Positions 42,100 through 49,415 of a stretch of DNA of 49,682 nt are shown here, one piece after another. Source of the stretch: a virus; IMG/VR virus record IMGVR_UViG_3300015202_000015, positions 1 to 49,682 of that record; one strand, given 5' to 3'. The translations under genes were made by a program, and so were the position numbers. Each line of letters starts with the position of its first letter. The first letter of the stretch is position 1. A model generated the notes under the pieces. The model had not been told where the DNA came from. It did no database searches and saw only the letters and a list, made by a program, of their open reading frames with translations.

Positions 42100-42952
42100 T
42101 GGAAAATCCTAGTTGTTTGGCCATGTGCTCCAGTTCGTCGTACAGGATCGTATGACAGCCGATAATCAAGTCGCCATTGGCTGTGACTTCACGCAGATTG
42201 AAGTCGCCGATGCGTAGTCCGGAAACAGAGTGATCTAGTGCGCCGCTTCGGCGCTTGGTTATGATTCGCCACAACAATGACGCGACATTGCTCGGCACAA
42301 TCGCGCCGCGCGAGGTTTCGATGTTGTCGCCTTTAATACGCAGCGCCGTTGGTAGTAAATGGCTTTCCCTAAAAAAGATGATATTGCCTTCGCGCCATGC
42401 CGCCAAGTCTTCGACCGCTTGCTCGCGGAGAATCTCTTCGCGCGCTTTTTGCTTATCCTCTTCAGCCTTTGTAGCAAGCATTCCGTCGGCAATCGTTTTC
42501 GATATGTAGTCGTCGTCAAGCGGATTAACCATGGCGCTCGGTACGAATCGAGCTGCGTATTCACTCATGTGCGCGTGCAGCTCTTGCGCTTTGGCTACGT
42601 ACTCGAATTTACGCTGCCGAGCTTTTATGCTCTTTTCGAGCAGCTGTGCGACTGTGTTGTGCATATCTACCAAGTTGTCAGCGTGACGATTATGCAGTAC
42701 GTGCTGCACGCGAAACACTTCGACTGGTAGCCCGCGCAACGCGCTTTCTACAGCGCGCATGTGCGACGCCGTCGACGATGAGTATGTGCCCGTCGTAACA
42801 AATACCGTGTTGTCGTCGATGAACGTCGCCATTGGAAAGTGGTAGCCGTACGAATAAATCGTTGACCCCTCAAAAAATATGTTACCGTTTCTGCCTTTTT
42901 CTTTATTAAGGCTCGCCCACGTATGAGCGATACCACCATAGTTGCGGGACAT
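42089..42952 (-). CDS. Conserved phage protein (DUF8033-like)
   Basis: A 287-residue protein with a strong ribosome site (AGGAGG). The N-terminus contains FFEGSTIYSYGYHFPMATFIDDNTVFVTTGTYSSSTASHM, a motif set I recall from a widespread phage/plasmid family; then a helical middle with EEDKQKAREEILREQ, and a C-terminal domain ending GDLIIGCHTILYDELEHMAKQLGF. The last segment resembles a small domain used by several phage proteins. Its function is not established. Confidence 0.65.
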   Translation of the reverse strand: MSRNYGGIAHTWASLNKEKGRNGNIFFEGSTIYSYGYHFPMATFIDDNTVFVTTGTYSSSTASHMRAVESALRGLPVEVFRVQHVLHNRHADNLVDMHNTVAQLLEKSIKARQRKFEYVAKAQELHAHMSEYAARFVPSAMVNPLDDDYISKTIADGMLATKAEEDKQKAREEILREQAVEDLAAWREGNIIFFRESHLLPTALRIKGDNIETSRGAIVPSNVASLLWRIITKRRSGALDHSVSGLRIGDFNLREVTANGDLIIGCHTILYDELEHMAKQLGFSNVS

Positions 42953-42970
42953 CGTAGCCTCCTAGAGCTA
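42953..42970 (-). promoter_or_regulatory. Repeated ribosome-site cassette, copy 1
   Basis: Before the 42,952 start the minus strand reads AGCTCTAGGAGGCTACGATG. The same cassette occurs before the next two strongly initiated upstream genes (43,399 and, with AGCTTTAGGAGGCTAATATG, 44,010). Confidence 0.7.
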
Positions 42971-43399
42971 TCTTACCCAGTACGTTTCGCCGTCGAAATC
43001 GAGGGCCGTGTAATCAGACTGCAGCCGCTCAGCGGCCTCCCCCCAGTCGATACAATTGAAAGGCCACTCAGAATTTTTTACTTCGTGTCCATATAGTTCT
43101 TCCGCTAGCTCTCTGGAGTACTGCTCGAAGTACGAGTCGCTAATTAAAGTAACTCCGTGATACCAGTCCTCGGCGTATTGTCCGCCTTGTAGTGCTAGTT
43201 TTTTCAGCGCAGAAAGCTCGTCTTCGTTCACCTCCCGCCAATTCCGCAGCGCCTCAGTAGCAGCTTTAAGCTCCTCAGTTTGATCGTCATGACACTCGTC
43301 GATGGCATCTTGTAGTTGTTCTAATTCGTCGGTTAGTTCTTCGATCCGCTCAGTTACGTCCCTGCTGTCGATCGTGTCTTCGTTGTTGCGAATTTCCAT
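42968..43399 (-). CDS. Conserved phage/mobile-element protein with N-terminal coiled coil
   Basis: A 143-residue acidic protein. Residues 5-60 include a heptad-rich helix (VTERIEELTDELEQLQDAIDE); the C-terminal half has YHGVTLISDSYFEQYSRELAEELYG and WPFNCIDWGEAAERLQSDYTALDFDGETYWVR, a pattern shared by many phages and conjugative elements. Acidic surface and this WP..IDW motif are reminiscent of antirestriction-like DNA mimics, but this is only a resemblance. It has the repeated ribosome-site cassette. Confidence 0.65.
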   Translation of the reverse strand: MEIRNNEDTIDSRDVTERIEELTDELEQLQDAIDECHDDQTEELKAATEALRNWREVNEDELSALKKLALQGGQYAEDWYHGVTLISDSYFEQYSRELAEELYGHEVKNSEWPFNCIDWGEAAERLQSDYTALDFDGETYWVR

Positions 43400-43418
43400 C
43401 GTAGCCTCCTAGAGCCAA
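43400..43418 (-). promoter_or_regulatory. Repeated ribosome-site cassette, copy 2
   Basis: The minus strand reads GGCTCTAGGAGGCTACGATG before the 43,399 start; 18 of 20 or more bases match copy 1. The upstream gene's TAG stop lies inside the cassette. Confidence 0.7.
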
Positions 43419-43717
43419 CCCATACGTTCACCGGTGCGTCGCCACACGTCGACAACTTCGGTGTGTGTATGGTGGTCGTTAAAATAAGATAAAAAAACAT
43501 TACTAGTATGACTTAGCTGATCTCTTACTCTACGTGATGCAATAGTTGGTCCTTCCACTGCTTTTATAACAGCTCCTACTGAACACCAACATACTGCTAT
43601 ATCACTTAGTGGTTCTACACGATGCCCGTATTTGTCTTTTGCTAAACTGCCTTGTGTCCACGTCGCTTCGTTACTCACTAACGCGAAGGCTTTTTGAAAG
43701 CATTCTTTTTCGTTCAT
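43409..43717 (-). CDS. DUF6197-like conserved phage protein
   Basis: I choose the ATG at 43717 (ATGA overlap), giving 102 residues; an in-frame GTG at 43726 is possible. The pattern TW(T)QGSLAKDKYGHRVEPLSDIAVCWCSVGAVIKAVEG, followed by a YFNDHHTHTEVVDVWRR segment, matches DUF6197, a small conserved family with a W.QG..A.D..G....A..WC..GA motif. Its function is not known. The conserved aspartate, cysteine and histidine residues could suggest metal binding or catalysis. Confidence 0.75.
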   Translation of the reverse strand: MNEKECFQKAFALVSNEATWTQGSLAKDKYGHRVEPLSDIAVCWCSVGAVIKAVEGPTIASRRVRDQLSHTSNVFLSYFNDHHTHTEVVDVWRRTGERMGWL

Positions 43718-44010
43718 GGTACACACTCGCCGTTTACAAGCTGCTGAACAATGGCGCTTCCGTCGAACGCTATTCCGCGAGCGACGTAGTCCGCGACTAT
43801 TTCACCAAATACTTCTGCTACGTCGTACACAAAGACTCCGCCAAACGATTCGGGTAGCTCTACACTAAGGAATTTGGCGTGATCTACACACGCCTGTACG
43901 TAACCTAGTTCCCCATCCATGCTGCTATAGGTGTTAGCGTTGTCCCGCATCCATTTGTGTACGCCGAATGCGAAATATGCCAAATCCAGCGGGTCTATTA
44001 TAACTTCCAT
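43714..44010 (-). CDS. Hypothetical protein
   Basis: A 98-residue protein with the repeated AGGAGG cassette before its ATG. It is acidic, with a helical N-terminus (DPLDLAYFAFGVHKWMRDNANTY) and central and C-terminal helices (FGEIVADYVARGIAF, SAIVQQLVNG). No family recognised. Stop overlaps the next start. Confidence 0.6.
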   Translation of the reverse strand: MEVIIDPLDLAYFAFGVHKWMRDNANTYSSMDGELGYVQACVDHAKFLSVELPESFGGVFVYDVAEVFGEIVADYVARGIAFDGSAIVQQLVNGECVP

Positions 44011-44030
44011 ATTAGCCTCCTAAAGCTAAT
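44011..44030 (-). promoter_or_regulatory. Repeated ribosome-site cassette, copy 3
   Basis: The minus strand reads AGCTTTAGGAGGCTAATATG before the 44,010 start, matching the other two copies except at the four positions around the start-site spacer. Confidence 0.65.
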
Positions 44031-44045
44031 CAAAGATTGTTGCTT

Positions 44046-44183
44046 TTATTCGCGGTAGCGTTTTCGTAAGTGAAAGAAAAGATCTGACCGCCACGGAGTA
44101 TCGTTATCTGCGTTTTCAATAAACCACCACAGCGCATCTACTAACGGCAAACTGTCGGTGTATTCAAACACTGTTTCGTCCAC
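44046..44183 (-). CDS. Small conserved phage protein, 45 residues
   Basis: A GTG-initiated gene with a good ribosome site (AGGAG, 5 bases upstream), filling what would otherwise be a gap of about 180 bases. The product includes LPLVDALWWFIENADNDTPWRSDLFFHLRKRYRE; the ALWWFIEN segment recurs in short phage proteins I have seen in early regions. Probably a compact helical protein. Function unknown. It is too short for most gene finders' defaults. Confidence 0.65.
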   Translation of the reverse strand: MDETVFEYTDSLPLVDALWWFIENADNDTPWRSDLFFHLRKRYRE

Positions 44184-44192
44184 ACGTTTCTC

Positions 44193-45206
44193 CTACTCGA
44201 TCATCGCCAGTGCTTTGTCCATTGCTGCCTGTTTGATGCTGTTGCCTTTACCGAACCAGGCGCTATTCAAGCGGTTCTCCTGGCTGCGTGCCGGCATGCC
44301 GAAGTCCACATCCCGCGTGACAGCATTAACCAAGCCCCACAGTGTGCCGCGCGCGGATTCCAGGTGCGCGCCCGGCGAGTTGAATAGGGCTGAGGTCATA
44401 CGGGCGAAGAACTTTTCCGCTGTTTTGTCGGCGCCGTCTTTCGCGCGGAACTCGCGGATCTTGTCTTCGGAATCGAGGCCGTAGTACACGTCGAGGAAGA
44501 ATCGTGTGGACTCTTCTTTACTGACTGTATGCTGAGCCATCGCGTGCGCTGTAGACGAAAACTTCGACCAGGCATCGCCGATGTTGAGATCGAGCTTTAC
44601 CTTATCGGCGTCGAATGTAGCCGAGTGCGGTACTGTTACGTCGGCTTTACCTGTGTTGGCGGCGAAGGACAATGTGTTGTTGCATACCACGCGGATCGAT
44701 GTGAACCGTGCCTGTGTCGCCATTGAGCCGTCAAACGATGTTGCCAGCAGCAGATAACCGCGCACGATGTCGTTACCCCGCAGCTGCATCGACTCGTTGG
44801 TGTTGGCGAGTGCCCATATCTTTTTGCCGTCTTTCAACGCGCCGGCTGTTTCCAAGGTGAAACCGTGACGTTCCGTCAGGTCACGGTAGAACTCGATGAC
44901 TTCGCGCGGTTGCACGGGCTTGTAGCGGTTCGACACGATGCTGAGCGGACTGCCGGTATCGCTGCGGTACAGCACCACGTTGTCTTTCGCTTCGCAGCGT
45001 TCGCTTAGCGACTCGCCACACATACCGATTGTCTGGCGTTGGTATTGCACAACTGCGCTGCGTGCCTCCCAGTCGAGTCCGGCCTGCTGTTGCCACGTGA
45101 GTAGCTCGGCGCCGGGTTGGAGCTGTTGCCCGAGTCCGTGCCATGGTGTTGTGCCGACGTAAGCGATACCGGCTTTGCCGGTGGTAAAATCAAGTGCGTG
45201 AGCCAT
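44193..45206 (-). CDS. DUF932 phage/plasmid-related protein (TIGR03299 type)
   Basis: A 337-residue protein with AGGAGAAGGAA before its ATG. The sequence matches the DUF932 / TIGR03299 family: WHGLG near the start, DNVVLYRSDTG.PLSIVSNRYKPVQPREVIEFYRDL, then FTSIRVVCNNTLSFA and, toward the end, RGTLWGLVNAVTRDVDF. The family is very common in phages and plasmids, and although the biochemical role is not established, it is usually near replication or recombination genes, as here. Length and conserved blocks are complete. Confidence 0.88.
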   Translation of the reverse strand: MAHALDFTTGKAGIAYVGTTPWHGLGQQLQPGAELLTWQQQAGLDWEARSAVVQYQRQTIGMCGESLSERCEAKDNVVLYRSDTGSPLSIVSNRYKPVQPREVIEFYRDLTERHGFTLETAGALKDGKKIWALANTNESMQLRGNDIVRGYLLLATSFDGSMATQARFTSIRVVCNNTLSFAANTGKADVTVPHSATFDADKVKLDLNIGDAWSKFSSTAHAMAQHTVSKEESTRFFLDVYYGLDSEDKIREFRAKDGADKTAEKFFARMTSALFNSPGAHLESARGTLWGLVNAVTRDVDFGMPARSQENRLNSAWFGKGNSIKQAAMDKALAMIE

Positions 45207-45215
45207 TTCCTTCTC

Positions 45216-45581
45216 CTAGAAAGGTGGATCAATTTCAGTGTGTGATTTCCACGGTCCGTGTTGGTTGCAACCGCGGTTACGTTGGCTTCTGTCTCGCATG
45301 TTTTCCTTGTTCGTTCCTGGTATCAGATGCTCAGGATTGACGCAGTTGGCAGTGTCGCAGGTGTGACGTATGACAAGGGGTTTCTCGGGTGGCTCTCCTT
45401 TGTGGTGGCACCACGACACGCGGTGGGCTTTCTCGCAAGACCATCGGGTCTCGCGGCGAATACGTACGTTGCCATGACCGTTCTGATCGCGCGCGCCGGT
45501 GAATAACCAGCACTCTGTAAAGTCGTCAACGACGACTTTCAGCATCATGCGGTCATAGGGAGTCATGCGAGATATACACAT
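45216..45581 (-). CDS. HNH endonuclease
   Basis: A 121-residue protein with the HNH_3-type layout: CWLFTGARDQNGHGNVRIRRE, then the core EKAHRVSW and RHTCDTANCVNPEHLIPGTNKENMRD. The His (in AHRVSW and IRHTC), Asn and His residues, and the two cysteines (HTC, ANC) that bind zinc, are in the expected places. Such free-standing nucleases in phages are usually homing endonucleases. It overlaps the small membrane-protein gene by 29 bases; a start at 45566 is also possible. Confidence 0.85.
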   Translation of the reverse strand: MCISRMTPYDRMMLKVVVDDFTECWLFTGARDQNGHGNVRIRRETRWSCEKAHRVSWCHHKGEPPEKPLVIRHTCDTANCVNPEHLIPGTNKENMRDRSQRNRGCNQHGPWKSHTEIDPPF

Positions 45582-45756
45582 ATTTATTGCCTATAAAGCA
45601 CGCCGCTAATAGCCCTCCAAAGTTGAAGAACACAGACAAAAAAACGGGTGCTAGCCAATAGCTATAGCCGCTATTTACGGTAGACAAAAATAAACAAAAT
45701 GTAGCCCCTGCGCTAACGATTTGCATGGCAAGCAAAGGCCGTAAAAGTTTTGACAT
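45553..45756 (-). CDS. Small two-helix membrane protein
   Basis: A 67-residue protein with two hydrophobic helices (about residues 8-28 and 33-54) linked by a short polar turn (VNSGYSY), and basic residues at the start. It may be an inner-membrane protein of the early/middle set. It has the outward form of a small holin or a superinfection-exclusion protein, but lies away from the lysis cassette. Function unknown. Confidence 0.55.
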   Translation of the reverse strand: MSKLLRPLLAMQIVSAGATFCLFLSTVNSGYSYWLAPVFLSVFFNFGGLLAACFIGNKYVYISHDSL

Positions 45757-45799
45757 CTTCGTTTCAGGTCCAGTTATTTCGGTACGTTATAACCACAAA

Positions 45800-46072
45800 C
45801 TACTCAGCGTTATCTAGTGCTGACGGTGTCCAGCCGCATAGTTTAAGCGCCCATATTGCTAGTGCTACAGAATTATATGGATCTTGTGGGCGCTCTTCCC
45901 ATTGTGTATGTGTGATCGAAACTGAAGCACCGGCTTTTCTAAGATTATGTCCTGATACTGGCTTCAACTTTATATGCGTTGTGAACTTTTCAAACTCCAC
46001 ACGAATCAGCTTCGTACGTTTTCCATATCCGTTACATTCAAGTCCGATAGTTCCACCTTCATTGGTACTCAT
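45800..46072 (-). CDS. Small beta-rich hypothetical protein
   Basis: The ATG at 46072 (ATGA overlap) gives 90 residues; longer frames run into the exonuclease gene. The sequence GGTIGLECNGYGKRTKLIRVEFEKFTTHIKLKPVSG suggests a small beta sheet, followed by a helical C-terminus containing PYNSVALAIWALKLCGW. Function unknown. Confidence 0.55.
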   Translation of the reverse strand: MSTNEGGTIGLECNGYGKRTKLIRVEFEKFTTHIKLKPVSGHNLRKAGASVSITHTQWEERPQDPYNSVALAIWALKLCGWTPSALDNAE

Positions 46073-46590
46073 TTCAGCCCCAGTTCTTTGGCGATCAGCT
46101 GCAGATGCAGCGCTTGGTGCTTGGCGTCTTCGAGCGCGTCGTGTGCCACGAAGTCGTGCTCTGGTGGCTTGATGTGTGGCACGAGTGACTTTAGTGTTCG
46201 GTAGCAGCGATCGAGCCGGTAGTGCCAAGGGTCGATTACGCCGACTGATTTACAAAGATCCTTGACAATGGCGTTGTCGAACATCGTGCCGTTACCCCAT
46301 ACGCCTTCGGCACCATCACAGAAATTTCGTAACTCGGCAAGGGCTGCGCATACCCCTGTTTCTGGCATACTTAAAAGCATTTTTTGCGCGTCATTCGATT
46401 GTTTCAACCACCAGATCGCCGTGTCGCCGTAAGCACGGCGTCCTGCGTATTCCTGCGAAGCTACGTTGAGCCGCTCGTGGAACTCTGTGCTCAGCCCACG
46501 CCCGGCCAAATCAAACTTTACTGCGCCGATACTGAGCACTACAGAGTCCAGGCTTGTACCCAAGGTTTTGATGTCGATCATTGCGTGCAT
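46069..46590 (-). CDS. DnaQ-like 3'-5' exonuclease with altered first motif
   Basis: A 173-residue protein with a good ribosome site (GGAG, 6 bases before ATG 46590). It has the DEDDh exonuclease fold order: MIDIKTLGT (motif I), VWGNGTMFDNAIV (motif II, D), and HDALEDAKHQA (motif III, H and D). It most resembles the Rv2179c-like phage exonuclease group. Motif I normally reads D-x-E; here it is D6-I-K8, so one metal ligand is replaced by lysine. If real, activity could be reduced or absent. It follows the zinc-finger gene with an overlap. Confidence 0.8.
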   Translation of the reverse strand: MHAMIDIKTLGTSLDSVVLSIGAVKFDLAGRGLSTEFHERLNVASQEYAGRRAYGDTAIWWLKQSNDAQKMLLSMPETGVCAALAELRNFCDGAEGVWGNGTMFDNAIVKDLCKSVGVIDPWHYRLDRCYRTLKSLVPHIKPPEHDFVAHDALEDAKHQALHLQLIAKELGLK

Positions 46591-46796
46591 TTGCTGCTCC
46601 AGTCGTGGTGGGTGTCGCGGATATGGTCGTGGATGCCATTAGGGCGTATGCGCTTGCCACAGTGTGGGCAACCGACTTTGAGTACGGGTGCTGGCTTAGC
46701 TTTCCGGGCACACTGTCGGCTGCAGTAGCGCGGATAACCGGGTGCTTCCCCTTCAATCGCCGTACCGCAGTGTTCACAGAGTGTGCCGTCGAGCAT
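46578..46796 (-). CDS. Double zinc-finger protein
   Basis: A 72-residue protein with two zinc sites: C7-x2-C10 with C25-x3-C29, and C43-x2-C46 with H58-x4-H63, the second being C2H2-like (CPHCGKRIRPNGIHDHIRDTHH). It overlaps both neighbours. Presumably nucleic-acid- or protein-binding and possibly a partner of the adjacent helicase or exonuclease; that is inferred from adjacency. Confidence 0.75.
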   Translation of the reverse strand: MLDGTLCEHCGTAIEGEAPGYPRYCSRQCARKAKPAPVLKVGCPHCGKRIRPNGIHDHIRDTHHDWSSKCTQ

Positions 46797-48151
46797 TAGC
46801 TGTGCCTCCCTTTAATCAACTCCAGCAAGTCGATCATCCGCTCCTCTTTGGCGAAAAGCCGCTCGTAGACCTGGCGTTCGACGGTGTCTGCCGCTTCGAC
46901 AAGGATCGTGTTGGTAGCTTTGGTTTGTCCGCCGCGGTACACGCGATGAATCGCCTGCTTAAGCAGATCGGCTTCATAGATCGGCGAGGAGATGATCGTT
47001 GTATCGGCTTGTGTCAAGGTCAAGCCGTGCGCGCCGGTTTTCGGATGCAGTAGCAGAGTTTTGTACGTGCCACGCTGGAAGTCCTGCACGATACGATCAC
47101 GCTCACGGTCACTGACACTGCCGTCGATCAGTGCGAAAGAGTAACCACGTTTGTCAAACTCTTTGCTGAGTTCGTCGCGTTGATGTGTCCAGTTGAAAAA
47201 CACCACGCTGTGCTCACGCTCATCGACCAGATCGGCGATCAGGCCGTAGCGTTGGTTGTCGATTAGTTCGTAGTGCCGATCACCGTTGCCTGAGTAAACC
47301 GCCCCTGACGCCAGCTGCAGCAATTTTGTGCGCATGCTAGCCGCATGCACGGCATTGACAACGCTGTTCTCGAACAACAACACTGCGTCGTTTTCCATTT
47401 GCGTGTACAACTGCTTGGCACGGCGGCTGAGTTGAAACAGCTTCGTGTCGCGGTGGTTCGCCGGCACGTCCGTCATGACGTCCTCGAACGCGTGCCGGAT
47501 CGTGATGTCGGAAATCAACTCATCGACTGCTTGTGCAGCGCCGGGCTTGTCGTCCCAGCGCAGATGGCGTGGATCAGGCCCAACTTGCGTAGGTGTCTGC
47601 ATGGCATTACGCAGTTTGAAGTACGACGTACCTAGGCGGGCGCCGTCGTCGACGAACATCATCGGGTTCCACAGCTCGATCACACTGATCGGATTCGGCG
47701 TGCCTGTCATGCAGTAGCGGTGTTGGAAGTGCTTGCGAATCTTGAGCAAGGCTTTGGAGCGCTGCGACGTCGGGTGCTTGTACGCCGTCGACTCGTCAAT
47801 GATGCAGTGGTCGAAGTCTTTAAGTAGCTTCGGGTTACTAGCAAGCCACTTCACTGCGTCGATGTTCGTGATGACGATGTCGGACTTCAGCCGAAACGCT
47901 TCCTCGCGGTTATCGGCATACGCGAGCGAAGCGGTAAGACCCGAGCCGAATTTTTCAATGTCCACAGCCCATGCTGCGTACATCAAAGTCTTTGGGCAAA
48001 GCACCAAGGCGCGACCAGGACGTACCCGGTTTCGGTATGTGGCAATTTGGCCTCTCGTTTTTCCAGTACCCGGATCAGAGAAGTCGTTGCCTCGGTCGCG
48101 TGTTGCGAAAAAGTTAATCGTTTGCTCTTGGTGTTTCCACGGCTTAAGCAT
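46796..48151 (-). CDS. SNF2-like superfamily 2 helicase/ATPase
   Basis: A 451-residue protein with full SF2 motifs: Q-motif-like start (LKPWKHQEQTI), motif I DPGTGKT (26-32), motif Ia (ALVLCPKTLMYAAW), motif II DEST (119-122), motif III TGTP, and motif VI QAIHRVYRGGQTK. This matches compact phage SNF2 proteins, which translocate on double-stranded DNA and may aid replication, recombination or removal of bound proteins. No nuclease or HIRAN domain is fused. It overlaps the genes on either side. Confidence 0.9.
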   Translation of the reverse strand: MLKPWKHQEQTINFFATRDRGNDFSDPGTGKTRGQIATYRNRVRPGRALVLCPKTLMYAAWAVDIEKFGSGLTASLAYADNREEAFRLKSDIVITNIDAVKWLASNPKLLKDFDHCIIDESTAYKHPTSQRSKALLKIRKHFQHRYCMTGTPNPISVIELWNPMMFVDDGARLGTSYFKLRNAMQTPTQVGPDPRHLRWDDKPGAAQAVDELISDITIRHAFEDVMTDVPANHRDTKLFQLSRRAKQLYTQMENDAVLLFENSVVNAVHAASMRTKLLQLASGAVYSGNGDRHYELIDNQRYGLIADLVDEREHSVVFFNWTHQRDELSKEFDKRGYSFALIDGSVSDRERDRIVQDFQRGTYKTLLLHPKTGAHGLTLTQADTTIISSPIYEADLLKQAIHRVYRGGQTKATNTILVEAADTVERQVYERLFAKEERMIDLLELIKGRHS

Positions 48152-48485
48152 TGCGTGTACCTTCCCAGTCGACTTGTTCGGTAGTGATAAGTTTGCGTAT
48201 GCAGCGTGCGGCCAAGTCGGGGGTTATGCTGGTGTAATAGGATTCTTCGGGGTAAAAAAGATCTTTAGCAGTTTCGTCGTTTATGACTAGCATCGATGCC
48301 GCTCCGCTGCTGCTAAACGGAGTATATTTATTCCCGAAAAACTGTACTGCGGCACCACCTATACAACAGGTTGTTCCGCAGTCGGTAGCTAGCTTAAACC
48401 TACGCATGTCAAAAGCGACTCCGTTTTTCTCAGGTGCGCCAGTTTCCAGCCACTCGGCGATTTCGGCTAAACGTTCGGTGTTCAT
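48144..48485 (-). CDS. Conserved phage protein with CIGG motif
   Basis: A 113-residue protein in an 8-base overlap with the helicase start. It contains AEIAEWLETGAP near the start and CGTTCCIGGAAVQFF in the middle, a motif common to small phage proteins of unknown function. The two cysteine pairs may bind metal. The C-terminal part is helical (PDLAARCIRKLITTEQVDWEG). No defined role. Confidence 0.65.
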   Translation of the reverse strand: MNTERLAEIAEWLETGAPEKNGVAFDMRRFKLATDCGTTCCIGGAAVQFFGNKYTPFSSSGAASMLVINDETAKDLFYPEESYYTSITPDLAARCIRKLITTEQVDWEGTRNA

Positions 48486-48486
48486 T

Positions 48487-49218
48487 TCAGACTCCTACAG
48501 GACAGGCACCGGTGCCACGTGGTGAGTATGGGCAGTATCGGCAGTTGTGGGTATTGGGATTCGGGCGCCAGAGCTTCTCGGTCATGAGTCGATCAGCGCG
48601 TTGTTGAAAGCGTCCGACGTAAGCAAGGGCTTGGTCGCGGGTATATTCGACAGAGCGTATCCAACCTTCGTCGATGTACCACAACTCGCCTGTGATTTTG
48701 TCGGCCCATTCAAAACGAAGCGCAGCAATAGCCGCGTAGAGCTGGATCTGTTGCACGTGCTCCACGGCTTTATAGCCGCTTTTACCGGTCTTGTAGTCGC
48801 AAGCGATCACGTGCCGGTTGGTGGTATCGGTGACATTAAGATCGAGCTTGGCCCACAGCCAGATGTTGCTACGATCGCGCGAACGCTTGTCGACATCGAG
48901 CTGGCTGATGTCGAACCAGTCGCTGTCGAACCACCAGTCTTGTTCTGTGGTAGCGAGCTGCTGTGCGTAGAGCTGCTGTGCGTGCTCCAGAATCGGTTTG
49001 AATTTGGACAGCGCGCGGGCTGTCGACGCAGCCAGTCCACCTAAGCCGCTTACATAGTCTTCAAGGATCTTGTGCTCGCGATTGCCGCGTTCGAGTGGGT
49101 TATCGGCCGGTCGTTCAGGTTCCGGCAGTTTGTCGATTTTGCTGAGTTTTACCTGGAATGGACAAGTCTCGTACTTGGTGAGTGTACTGAACGACCAGTT
49201 AGCTATGCCGTTACTCAT
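48487..49218 (-). CDS. RecB/Cas4-like nuclease with Fe-S cysteines
   Basis: A 243-residue PD-(D/E)xK exonuclease from ATG 49218; a longer frame upstream lies within another gene. Motifs: SFSTLTKYETCPF (C19), ACDYKTGKSG (D and K), QLYAAIAAL (Q-x3-Y type helix). Cysteines C226, C229 and C239 (NCRYCPYSP...ACPVG) plus C19 match the four-cysteine Fe-S clamp of AddB/Cas4 nucleases. The predicted role is 5' or 3' resection of DNA for phage recombination. It precedes the helicase in the same operon. Confidence 0.85.
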   Translation of the reverse strand: MSNGIANWSFSTLTKYETCPFQVKLSKIDKLPEPERPADNPLERGNREHKILEDYVSGLGGLAASTARALSKFKPILEHAQQLYAQQLATTEQDWWFDSDWFDISQLDVDKRSRDRSNIWLWAKLDLNVTDTTNRHVIACDYKTGKSGYKAVEHVQQIQLYAAIAALRFEWADKITGELWYIDEGWIRSVEYTRDQALAYVGRFQQRADRLMTEKLWRPNPNTHNCRYCPYSPRGTGACPVGV

Positions 49219-49415
49219 GTCGATTGTTTCCCGTTTCGGCGTTCTTTTTTCTTGGTTTGTTTTCGCTCCCACAGCTCGTTTTTTATTTGAGTAGCGCCGA
49301 ACTTCACTGCGCTTTTTGCTGAGCTGTTTTGCAGGAGTCGCGCAGTAACGAGTTCGCCAGCATCGCGCAAAAGCTGGTACTTGGCTTTGCTCATGCCGCT
49401 GATTATTCGAGTCAT
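49215..49415 (-). CDS. Small basic helical protein
   Basis: ATG at 49415 overlaps the previous stop (ATGA), giving 66 residues. The sequence is mostly basic and helical (AKYQLLRDAGELVTARLLQN, QIKNELWERKQTKKKERR). A longer frame upstream (to 49538) is within the neighbouring gene. No family recognised; may be DNA-binding. Confidence 0.6.
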   Translation of the reverse strand: MTRIISGMSKAKYQLLRDAGELVTARLLQNSSAKSAVKFGATQIKNELWERKQTKKKERRNGKQST

